A stretch of 64,000 nucleotides of DNA. Source: Termitomyces sp. T153. Taxonomy: Eukaryota; Basidiomycota; Agaricomycetes; Agaricales; Lyophyllaceae. Below the pieces are notes generated by a model. The model was not told the DNA's origin, ran no database searches, and saw nothing but the letters and a program-made list of their open reading frames with translations. The stretch covers positions 620,001 to 684,000 of the forward strand of contig JACKQL020000023.1 of assembly GCA_018296165.2 (NCBI GenBank), written 5' to 3'. Each line of letters opens with the position of its first letter. The first letter of the stretch is position 1. Positions 35,337 to 44,863 of this stretch are shown piece after piece. The position numbers were made by a program, and so were the translations under genes.

Positions 35337-36700
35337 TCAGTCTGCCAGCAAAATAGGGTAGATTCCTTGTATGGTGCACAGAGCATCTAGGTGTCTCCTA
35401 TGGAACTCCTTGATGAGCCCTGAAGTGTGTACATTCTCCCATGGTTCCCAGGAGATATCCTCAGTCCCATAGCCCTTACACTTCACCTTGTATTGTAGTT
35501 GTTGCCAGAATAAACAACTATCCAGAATTTCCTCCACCTCATACTTCTTGTTGTTGTTGACTACCATTAGGGGTGGCAGGAGTGGCAGACATTGCCCTAG
35601 AATAGGATCTTTTGGAGCTAGAGTCAGTTTGACCATGTTGAACACTGGATGAAGCTGGTGCATCTTCACAGGGAGCTGGAGTTGGTAGGCTAGGGGCCCT
35701 ACCTGCTATTCCACCATGAAAAGTCCCAACCGGCAGTGTAACAGCTTTTTTGAGGGCTGGATAGTCATAATATCAGAGGCATCCAGGTAGACTCAATCTC
35801 CAGGCTGGTATTTGTGCCCTGGGGTCCTTCTGCAGTCATAGTATTGTGCCATGTCATCCTTTGCCTTTGTCAGTGCTGCTTGGGCCTCCTCCTGTGACCT
35901 CTTCATCCAGTCCACAAATTTGTTTACTGCTTCATTCTCCAAGGGTTGGGCTTAGAGTTCAAAGCCTATGCACAGGTGTCATCCAGTGTCAAGGAAGAAT
36001 GGGGAGAACTGGGTGGAAGCATGCATGTGATTGTTGTATTGGAACTTGGCATTGGGAAGGAGTTCATCCCAGTCATCCTGGCACTTATTGCAGAAGAGGT
36101 GGAGGTACTGCTCCAACTCTTGGTTTACATGTTTGGTCTGGCTGTTGGACTATGGGTGATAGGCAGTGGAGGTATGAAGCTTCATGCCAAGTAGTCAGTA
36201 GAGTTTCCTGGTAAAGTCCACCATAAATTGTGGCCCCCAGTCAGAGACATAGGCATTGGAGAGGCCATGGAGCTTCCAGACATTCCTCTGGTACAGGTTT
36301 GTGGCATCCATGGTGGAGCAAGTGGTGTAAGTTGGAATGAAGTATGCTCACTTGCTGTACAAGTCCACCACCACCATGATTGCATGATAACTATGGGCAT
36401 TGGGGAGCTCTACAATGAAGTCCATGGAGGCAATGCTCCATCACTCCATAGGCATAGGCAGCAGGTGCAGCTGTCCAGAGGGGAGGCAGTGTTGGGGCTT
36501 GGTCTGGAGACAGAGATTGCATGTACTAGTGTAGGACCCAATATACTGGGACATCTGGAACCACTAGTAGTTCCATAATACTAGCTCCAACATTTTCCAT
36601 CATCTGGGGTGCCCCATGATGCAGGAGTCATAGTGTTGCTCTACAATCCTCCAGCAGAGCTCCAGAATATTGGGCACATAGATATGATTCCTGAAGGTCA
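35337..36700 (-). pseudogene. Gypsy integrase core and chromodomain, with stops
   Basis: One minus-strand frame, with at least four internal stops, reads the integrase catalytic core: VVVDLYSK near 36375 (first Asp), VSDWGPQF near 36235 (second Asp) and NQELEQYL near 36125 (Glu). It continues through DDMAQYYD, a GPFMVE-type C-terminal barrel and LPVKMHQLHPVF. It ends in a chromodomain at about 35560-35390: YEVEEILDS, YKVKCKGYG, ISWEPWEN, with the aromatic residues expected for methyl-lysine binding. The stop is at 35339-35337. In chromoviruses this domain steers integration to heterochromatin. Confidence 0.85.
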
Positions 36701-36779
36701 AGATTCCATCCTGAAGGGCCTATTCATCTGCACAGACTGATTTGATGCCAGTTGTACATCCCAACTTCAGTGCCCAAGC

Positions 36780-37719
36780 TGCCTATGTGATGAGTTCCTT
36801 CTGCTGACTATCCCAATTACTCCACTGGATATCCCAGAGGATGACTACCTCTGCTCCCTCAACAGCTAGACCTTCCATGGGCTCAGATTGCAAATAGTTT
36901 GGAGCAGAGGAGCACAATGTTGCTGTTGTCCTGCCCCCCTGTGCTGTGGTCTGCTCTCTGGAACAGGGCATCTGGTTTCTCCATACTCCAGCCAGGCTTA
37001 TGATGCAACAAGAAGTCAAAATTGGTGAGGTAAAGAGACCACCAGGCCTGTTAGCAGTTGAGCTCCTTGGCTGTCTGGAAGTATTCAAGGTTCTTATAAT
37101 CTATTCAGACTTTGAACTTGTGCTGCATGCCTTCCAGGAAGTGTCACCACTCCTTGAATGACTGGATGATGGCCAGCATCTCCTTGTCATAGATCTTGTA
37201 GTTCTGCTCTACCACATTTAGGCTCTTGGAGTAGAAGGCCACCAGATGCCAATTCCCATTCTCTAGGGATTGCTGTGAAAGAATGGCCTTAGTGGCAAAG
37301 TTGGAGCTGTTGGCTTCCACCCAGAACGGGGAGTTATTGTCCAAGAAGAGGAGGATGGGTCCCAAAGTCACAGCACACTTGAGGGCATTGAAAGCCATCT
37401 GCTCTAGAGGCCCCCAACTCCACATAACATCCTTTCCAGTGAGGTCAAATAGTGGATGGGCATGATGCAAAAAGTCCTGAATGAATCTCCAGTAGAAGTT
37501 CATAAAGCCAAGGAATGCCTGCACCTCCTTCTTGTTCTTGGGCTCTGGCCACTCCACCATGCCTGCTACCTTCACCATGTCCATCTCTGTGGCCCCATGT
37601 GAGATGATTAGGTCAAGATACTTGATCCAGGTCTGCTCAAACTCACACTTCTCCAGCTTGAGGTAGAGCTGGTGCTGGTGGAGACATTCCAAGATGAGAG
37701 ACCCAAGGGGCAGCATCAT
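36780..37719 (-). pseudogene. Gypsy reverse transcriptase C-terminal part and RNase H
   Basis: Reads LYLKLEKCEFEQ, YLDLIISHGATEMDMVKV, VQAFLGFMNFYWRFI, then the RNase H region (KEMLAIIQSFKEW, then KVWIDYKNLEYF and LTNFDFLLHHKPGW in a shifted frame). The N-terminal half of the reverse transcriptase, including the catalytic YxDD, and the protease are absent: the sequence passes directly from the gag zinc knuckle into this part near 37716. Confidence 0.85.
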
Positions 37720-38766
37720 GCAAAGTGCCCAGGCTTCTGGCATCTCCAGCACAGTAGTGGCACAGTGTGGAGCTGTCTAGCTGCATCCATGTCCATGGAA
37801 ATACCTGGCAGCAAGGGGCATGTTGTGGGGATGGCAGGAGTAAGGGCTAGCATTGGGCAAGCAGGTACAGGGTGGTGGAGACTGGTGACCAGAGCTGGGT
37901 GCAATGCAGAATGTGGGTGGCAGAGCTCTCTTCAGATCTCCATGAGTTGCCACTGATCCTGGGCAACCTCATACCATGATGCAATCTTTTCATTATCTGG
38001 GCAACCCTCCATGAGATTGTCAATGCATTCCACCAGCATGGAGTGCAGGCCATCCCAGAATGTGAGGCATAACTGAAGGCTGTTGGAGTAGGTGGCCTGC
38101 TCAACCAGAGCTTAGAAGGAGTCAATGTACTTGTCCAGTATACACTTCCCTTGCCCATACTGCTCCCTGTCATGTAGTGTCAAGGCAGCAGTTTTGGCAG
38201 GGTCTAATGGGAAGAACTCCACACAGAAGTCCTTCCTGAAGGCAGCCCAGTCTGGAAAACTTCTAACACTTCCAGGACAATAGAAAACTCATAATGTATA
38301 GGTGGAAGCATGTCCAGTCTTCATGTATGACAGTACCCAGGCTATTTTTAACATGTCAGAGTCAAAGGTGTCCCTACTAAGGTGGATGTAGGTGAGGCAG
38401 GATTGGATGAAATGTTCCTCACCAGAGTGGACCAGAGTGGGCACTCTTATATGTCTCCAGTAGTGTAGGGCATGGGATCCATGGCTGTAGGGTTACTGGA
38501 GCCACGGAGATGGGTGCAGACATGGTCAGAGCTGGTTCCACAGCTGGGGGAGGTGTGGGAGTAGGAATGAGGCATTCAAGCAGCACCTGGAGCAATTAGG
38601 AGATAAGATCTGTAGTTTGACAAAGGTTAGAGAGTTTGGTTGTGTGGTGGGTGAGAGATGATTGCATTGGTTGCACCTAGTTTTCTAGGTGTAGCAGGTG
38701 TGTCCAGGCTTTGTCCTGCAGGGCTGGGGCCTCCAAGAGTGTGTCTGAGTTGGTGAGCTGAGACAT
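37716..38766 (-). pseudogene. Gypsy gag with truncated zinc knuckle
   Basis: Minus-strand ATG at 38766 (MSQLTNSDTLLEAPALQDK), homologous to the plus-strand gag at 24412 (MTQPTPSAPSPDASSPQD). Capsid-like blocks FIQSCLTYIHLSRDTFDSD and KIAWVLSYMKTGHAS, FFPLDPAKTAALTL and GQGKCILDKYIDSF are recognisable between stops. It ends in CWRCQKPGHFA then TGA: the last cysteine of the knuckle was removed by the deletion that joins gag to reverse transcriptase. Confidence 0.82.
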
Positions 38767-38872
38767 AGAACTCTGCAGTGCTTAATTCTAGCAGGGAAGT
38801 GACAGATAGCAGCTCAGAGGTTCCTGGCAGCTATAAGGGGCTTCCAGACCAGTTTTAGAAGACTTGTTCTGC

Positions 38873-39231
38873 TGTAAAGGCAACCTCTGGGGTGGCAGAT
38901 TGGAGTCATGCAGCTAGCAGAGGGGAATCCAAAGTATATTAGCAAGTAAATGATAATACAATCAGTAACTAATCATCTAGCAGAGGGGAATCCAAAGAGA
39001 ACAAGTCTAAGAATCCCCACTGCACCAATCAGTGGGCAGCAGAGGCATTAGAACTACTGTACAGAAGGCTGGAGCTAGTCCTAACTCTAGGATGATGATT
39101 GGTGAGGTAATATACAGATTCTGCCATTCTCTAGAGATCTCCAGAGTTCTGGAACAAGCCCTAGAGACATCAAACAAGCTGTAGGGATGCTGGAACAAGT
39201 TGTGGAGGCTGGAAATGGAAGTCCCTTGACA
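38873..39231 (-). repeat. 5' LTR of the chromodomain gypsy element
   Basis: 359 bases; minus strand TGTCAAGGGACTTCC to ...GGTTGCCTTTACA, followed by GCAGAACAAGTCTTC, the same leader as after the LTR at 24295. Outer flank GGGGG (39232-39236). Confidence 0.85.
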
Positions 39232-39711
39232 GGGGGAAAGGTGGAGGGAGCAGAGGACTTTGTTGCACTGCTGGACATAGGCTTCAACTTGTTGCTGTCT
39301 AGAGAAAGAAGGGATTTGAGCAGGAAATGGCAATTGTGAGGGGAAATAATTATCTGGTTGTTCCAGAGGAGTTGGGGCTGTAGCAGGAATGGAGTAAGCA
39401 TAATAGTGAGCAGGTGGGAGGTAGGTTGGGTTGAGTGGTGCTGGGGGTGCTCCAGGAAATCCTCCAGGGTACATGTGGGGGTAATTGTCATCAGCAAGGA
39501 ATGTTGGGGGGCAGTGCTAGCCCAGAGGAACTCCCTGACTGATGGATGGGATGTAGAATGCCTGGTTCAGATCTGGGGTCCAATGATGAGGAACATACTG
39601 ATCTGTGAGGGGGCCTGGATAGAATGGAGCATAGAAATTTCTGAGTACTGGCCTACCCTAGACATTGGTTGGGTAGCCAGCAGGGTTGAACACAGAGTTG
39701 TATGCAGACAT
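39232..39711 (-). pseudogene. N-terminal half of the single ORF, copy A
   Basis: Minus strand, ATG at 39711: MSAYNSVFNPAGYPTNV then TAG, GRPVLRNFYAPFYPGPLTDQ, a further stop, then YLPPAHYYAYSIPATAP and QQQVEAYVQQCNKVLCSLHL. It lines up residue for residue with the copy at 33066 and stops where the gypsy LTR begins; the remainder is at 34909-34054. The stops fall at different codons from those of the other copy. Confidence 0.75.
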
Positions 39712-39743
39712 TGAGAATGAGGTAAGGTAGACTCTTGATATTA

Positions 39744-40799
39744 TGTCAGGACCTACTGACCACTGGGGCTCAGCTTAACTGGGCAAGTCCTTACTAGGTA
39801 GATGCAATGTCCTATGCTTACAACCTAGTGCTCCAAAGTGAGTCAGACTTCAGATACTTGCAAGGGGAAGCTAAGGGAAGTGGTCTGAGCAAGTCCAGGG
39901 CAGTCTGAGGAAGTCTAAGACCAAGTATGTTAAGTGTTTGGGGTTGGACAGGCATCAGGTACAAGTCTGTAGGCAAATGTATGGACTGTGGGGCAAGCAG
40001 AGGCTTTGTAGGTGATTGGAGCAGAGCCAGAGTTTGATGGGGGATCAATCAAGAGTGATGGGTTTTGGGGCCAAGCATTGGGTGAGGTCTGGAGTTAACA
40101 TATGAATGTTTGATGGGTTGTAGCATATGCACAGAGTTTGTAATGACATCAGAATGGAAAGGAACTTAGGAATGATTAAAGGAAACAGAGTTGGAAGAGA
40201 CAAGATGGAGTTGAGATGAGATGGAACTGAGAAAGAGATTGATTTGAGATTAAGAATAGAAATAAGAGAAGGCCAGGAAACATCACATAAGAGAAACATG
40301 AGACACAGGTAACCAAGTAAGGCAATTATCAAGACTAAGGTAACAGATGCTACCTCTTCCAGGGGCTGAGAGTGCAATGGTGAGGCTCATCAGAGCCACG
40401 CAGGGTTGATAGGTGTCAGATCTGATCAGATGGTGGGCCACAGTGATATTCTGATGGGAACTGATGAGAATGTGGTCCTCCCTGTAGTTGTTGGACAGTT
40501 CCAGAGTGGTCATGTAGGTTGTAGGGAGAGAGCCAGTGACATGTGCCTGGGTCAGGGGAGGTGTTGGAGAGGCTTGGGGACCTCATGGGGGGGAGGAGGA
40601 ATTGAGGGGGCCCACAGAGGACAAGCCAGGGTTTGCCAGGAGGTTGTCAGAGTTTGCCAAGGAAGCATCAGAGTTAGCCAGGACAGTTGCCATGGGTGAA
40701 CAAAGGTTGGGGTGAGTCAGAGGGGGGGTGTTGAGGGGAACTCTGGGGAGGCAGGGTGGCTTGGGGAGAGGTCTGGAGGTCTGGGAGTGGGTTGTGAAA
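39744..40799 (-). repeat. LTR of the TGTCA...TGACA family, minus orientation (copy E)
   Basis: 1056 bases. The inner end is intact (AACCTGACA equivalent, TGTCAGG at 39744 on the plus strand); the outer end reads TTTCACAACCCACTCCC on the minus strand, a decayed TGTCACGACCC. It is the 5' LTR of copy A and marks the right border of the first repeat nest. Confidence 0.75.
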
Positions 40800-41585
40800 G
40801 GATCATCCCACACACCTGCACCTGCACCCACCACTACCCATTGCCAATGAGTGAGGGATGCAGTTACCCTTGGAGCTATATGTAGTGTGTAGATAGAGAG
40901 ATCCATAAGGGTCTACCATTATGAGATGTCTGTATGGAAAGTCATCCAATCACCTATTGTCAATATTGAATGATCAAGATGACTGAATAATTGATGCATG
41001 ACCAAACTGATGAACCTTGGACATCAAACTCTGATGCGCACTTGGGCCAAACACAGAAAGTTGACTAAAACTATCTTAGGAGCTGCAGCTTAATCCTTGA
41101 ACCAGCGACAAGGACGAAACTGGCCATTTTCTTTACAAAGAATATAGCTATGGCTTCATGATGTTTCTACATTATCAAATATTTAAACTCGAACTTTCAG
41201 GTCACTGCGAGCATCCAACCCTTACAAGATCCGGCAAGCGACACTACACTGCCAGTCGCCACTGTGTATGTCCAGTTATGAACATAGGTTAAGCGCGTCC
41301 GGCAATCTTTCAGGGGCTTCCATGCCTCACAGTTTCAGGTGTTTGATGCATTTTGGACCTACAGACTACCATCTTGATTTCTATATTGATGCCGGACAGA
41401 CCTATTGTATAGATATAAAAACAGTCTACCTGATTTCGGGTCTACCTGAGCTGGTCTCCCTACAAGCCGAACGTTGAACGTTTAACCTCGCACTCTTCCC
41501 TTAGCTTTCGTTCCTGGTTTTTTCAATGCGTCATAACATTAGGACTTCAACTATTGTATATCTTATGATGCTAGCAACCCATGCC
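40800..41585. other. Border between repeat nest and gene space
   Basis: CpG frequency rises from about 41,000. No complete gene; a 69-codon frame at 41268-41477 lacks features. The promoter of the four-exon gene at 41586, and possibly an unrecognised upstream exon, lie here. Confidence 0.4.
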
Positions 41586-42550
41586 ATGGATATCTTTGCA
41601 CGTCCAATCACGTCAAATCATACAAGGTAAGATCCATTACTACTTAATGACCACTAGAATTGTTGATGTTTTGTATGCCCGCAGGACACTAGAGCGCAGA
41701 GTGCATCCGGGTTCCTATGCGATCATGACTCCAATCAATCGATTCCTAATATATGTGAGTCGATTTTATACTAATATTCCCATGAGCTTGAAGTAACGAT
41801 TTCTATGATCTCAGGATCAGAAACACGACTCATATGCAGTTTATGTCAAATTCGGCGATGGGCTTGAAAATAGGCATAAGCTATATTCTACCCATAACCC
41901 TTCTGTCGCTATCACACACAGAGAGGATCATGAACTTTATATGGGCAAGTGGATGGAGGAAGAGATATTAAGACCTTTTGCGGAGCAGGCTCAAACCAAT
42001 TACCAAATGCATAAGGAGCCTATGAAAGTCCAGGTATTGGGAAGCACGAATATCGGAGGCGGTGAGTGGCACTACTCAATGTTATTCAGTACCTACAATT
42101 AATTGAATAACAGACACAGAATGGTATGAAATTTTCTTGGGCTCTGATGTAAGAGTCGCAAGGAAGTGTAAAAGTGAACTTGCAACGGCATTCATGCAAT
42201 ATGGGAAGGACGAAGATGAGAAGTCAAAGCGAAAGGTTCCAACTTACGACGGACTTACCGCTGACACGTACATTGCCAAAGTCACCAATATCATCAAGAA
42301 ATGCGCACGCAAAGGTCCCGCACACGAACTCCAAATACTTCCTGGAGAGGAAATGTATGTGCCAGAGGGTCAATTGCCGCCGCTGTCTCCAGAGACACAG
42401 TCATTGAGACTCAGGCGGTCCAAGAGGCTTCACAATCATAAAGCTCAACAGTTGACACTTGAAGCACAGAAAATTGCAACGGAAGGAGGGGCTCAGTTAA
42501 CACAGAAACTCGAGAAGGCGAAGATCAGTCAGGAGCAAAGGAGGCGGTAA
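41586..42550 (+). CDS. Four-exon gene of unknown function with a basic C terminus
   Basis: Exons 41586-41626, 41685-41754, 41815-42061 and 42114-42550, all GT-AG with consistent phases, give 264 residues. It begins MDIFARPITSNHTRTLERR, continues DQKHDSYAVYVKFGDGLE and WMEEEILRPFAEQAQ, TEWYEIFLGSDVRVARK, and ends in a charged tail with SLRLRRSKRLHNHKAQQ and QEQRRR that could be a nuclear targeting signal. I recognise no family. Clean splice junctions and codon-like composition argue that it is real and expressed, and the CpG content is normal. The start is the first Met that keeps the first splice in phase; an upstream exon cannot be excluded. Confidence 0.6.
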
Positions 42551-43058
42551 CGAGGGGGGCCAAGACAAAGGCTTATTTTTCGGTCGTAACTTTCTGTTGT
42601 TATTATGATAGCCACGAAACTGGTTGCCTCAGATTCTTCTGAATAGATGGAGTGTCAACCCGGAAGTCCATAATTAGCAAATTCTTTGCGTTGCTTCACA
42701 TGAGAGTGCGGTCAACCGGAAAAATGTATGATGCCAGTATTTGTAACACAAACCAATGTACTTTTTTTTTAAAAGCTTTATTCTTTCCAGTTTGACTACT
42801 TACTGTACTCCGGCACACTTGCTCAAAATCAACGATATGTCATTGTGCGCCGTTGGACGTGCAAAGTCTGGTTATCGCCGCCCCGACCATGACCAGTCAA
42901 TCTGATGTGGTCACGAGGTGACATGATGGGAGCAATTTGACTCATTTTCTTTCGTATCGTTGTGAACGCTTTCTCTAGGCCTTGTTTTCATGATTTGAGT
43001 CGGACCTCTTTCGACGACGTAAGCAACACTCACTTCCTTATGAAAATATTCCATTTAG
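42551..43058. other. Intergenic region
   Basis: About 500 bases between two genes in the same direction. No repeat or frame that I can support. Confidence 0.4.
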
Positions 43059-43859
43059 TTGAAATCTCTAGTTCTAATGTTCACATTCAATTTTGCACCT
43101 GAAATTGAAGACAGAATATTTGAATGGGCAACGCATCTTTTCCCTCGTGGCGCCCCACAACTTACTGTCATATGCAAACGTGTTCAGACACGTGTGGAGC
43201 GTCTCATCTACGAAAGTCTTTTCTTCTGCGAAGAAGCCTATCGAGGACTCCCGGAGGTAGCCAACATTGAGCGATTCACATATACCCTCGAAGCACGCCC
43301 TACCGAATTCTTCGCCGGCCACGTTCGCAATATTTTCATGACGTATAAAGTTACATGGACTTTTGCGAAGTTACTACTTGCCAAGTGTACGAAGGTCCGT
43401 AATTTGGTACTCTGGATTATGACTTTCGATCATCCTGGCTATGGCTCCATGGTCCTACCGCTATCCTCGACTCTCGTCGCCATCTCGACCAGCAAAGTCA
43501 TCCTTAATGATATGTCGGCTTCAGGAATTGTATTTCCAAATGTTCAATACGTGGGACTCGTGTACGGGTCAAAACAACCCTTATCATCACTTAAATGGCT
43601 CCCAAACGCGTGGAAAATGCAGATGCAGTTGGACAAACAGCCTTCAAGGTCTGATCTCTGGTTAAGAGATGCCAAGGTGGCCATCGCTACTGCTCCTCTA
43701 ATAGAGGTGTATTTCATTGTTGATCCGATGTGCGTCACTGAGGTCGAGTCGAGGAAAGATGAGCTGGGTGACGGAGCAGACATTTTCATAACCAGCGACC
43801 ACGAGGATGGAATCCAACGCTGGCGTATGCGCAACATTTATGATGAACTTGACATTTGA
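43059..43859 (+). CDS. Intronless F-box/LRR-like hypothetical protein
   Basis: A single open frame of 266 codons. Near the N terminus, FAPEIEDRIFEWATHLFPRG followed by LTVICKRVQTRVERLIYESL resembles the F-box-like start (LPxEIxxxIF... C-K-x-V) of the very large Agaricomycete family of F-box/leucine-rich-repeat hypothetical proteins, whose members feed substrates to SCF ubiquitin ligases or have unknown roles. Later segments with regular Leu/Val spacing (LVLWIMTFDHPG, LPLSSTLVAIS, FPNVQYVGLVYG) fit degenerate repeats. No introns, which is common in this family. The assignment rests on general resemblance; the frame itself is strong because it is long and lies in ordinary-composition DNA. Confidence 0.68.
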   Translation: MKSLVLMFTFNFAPEIEDRIFEWATHLFPRGAPQLTVICKRVQTRVERLIYESLFFCEEAYRGLPEVANIERFTYTLEARPTEFFAGHVRNIFMTYKVTWTFAKLLLAKCTKVRNLVLWIMTFDHPGYGSMVLPLSSTLVAISTSKVILNDMSASGIVFPNVQYVGLVYGSKQPLSSLKWLPNAWKMQMQLDKQPSRSDLWLRDAKVAIATAPLIEVYFIVDPMCVTEVESRKDELGDGADIFITSDHEDGIQRWRMRNIYDELDI

Positions 43860-44863
43860 CAGACTCGTTATAGGCAAATGCGGGTGAATTGAAATCGATG
43901 ATGACTTGGTATAGAGTAGGCATTATATTCTGATTGCAGATAAGTAACAGCAATGTGATAGTTGAGGCTACACTTGAAACGACTGGATTGTTCTTGAAAA
44001 ATGAGAAGGACTGGTATTGATCACACGTTTTAATACACAAGACATTTCCAGTCTATCCGACACTAGCGACGTTTTTTTCCGAAGACGTACTCAATATAAC
44101 TATAACTTCTTCCTGAAGACCGAGGAAAATCAGGAAGTCCGAAATAGCGCGACATGATGGTTTGCATCAAAATGTCCATGGTTCTCCGTAACAAGGCAAG
44201 CTGTTGGCAGTCGATCACATATACATGTACTCAACGCGTGATCACTCTTGAACGCTACAGTATGGCGCCAACGTACTCACAGTGACATGTAGTCTAGCCA
44301 AAGTACCCATGGTTTACACACAATTTAATGTCCTGAAAATGGTAGTCTTGAGACCTTAACCAAAATTATAGGTAACAAAGGAAGAGTAATGGGAAACAGG
44401 AATTTTTCGTCATAAGTCTGGGAACCGCGGAAGTCCAATGACAGAATCAAGTTACACTAGAAAAGAGAAGAACTCGCCACTTGTCCTTCTCAAGTTTTTG
44501 CAACCACAATAAGGACAACCTCTAAAATCTGCTGCAGATAGAAAAGGAGTACCAAGTATCTCGATCCACAAAACCTTCCTAGGGGATCAGCTATTTTCAC
44601 ACAAAATAGTGCGACAAAGGGAGAAAAGACCCGAAGTACTTGATTTAGACACCCTAAATGGATATAATCAAACGACAAGCTGAGTGGAAAACGCGATGCT
44701 CATTCGATGTCGGAATATAGCAGTTTTTCTTGTGTTTCTATATGGCATTGCGAGAACCAAACCTTGAAACAAAAGCGCGTGCATGATGGCTCGGACATTG
44801 CCGAGAAAACTCCAAATTTCTGGGTCCAACCAGCACTTGTCCACCAACCTCAACGATATCAAA
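43860..44863. other. Intergenic region upstream of eIF3 subunit L
   Basis: About 1 kb, no supported gene. It must contain the eIF3L promoter. Short minus-strand frames (such as 44490-44678) show no features. Confidence 0.4.

Larger units (their letters stand above)
34910..39231 (-). mobile_element. Chromodomain Ty3/gypsy element (chromovirus type), internally deleted
   Basis: 4.3 kb element on the minus strand with two LTRs (359 and 368 bases), gag, a deletion from the zinc knuckle into reverse transcriptase, RNase H, integrase and a C-terminal chromodomain. A polypurine tract (35278-35290) abuts the 3' LTR. The outer flanks GGAGG and GGGGG are probably a diverged 5-base target duplication; the target was the ORF of copy A, which resumes on the other side. 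Many stops and frameshifts and low CpG mark it as long dead. Confidence 0.88.
33099..40799 (-). mobile_element. Short single-ORF LTR retroelement (copy A), split by a gypsy insertion
   Basis: 5' LTR at 40799-39744, internal sequence at 39743-39232 and 34909-34054, 3' LTR at 34053-33099, all on the minus strand. Without the gypsy element in the middle the internal part is only about 1.37 kb and is filled by one reading frame of about 440 codons with several stops. No protease, reverse transcriptase or integrase belongs to it, so it must have depended on enzymes from another element. A polypurine tract before the 3' LTR and a tRNA primer site after the 5' LTR are not obvious. Confidence 0.7.
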
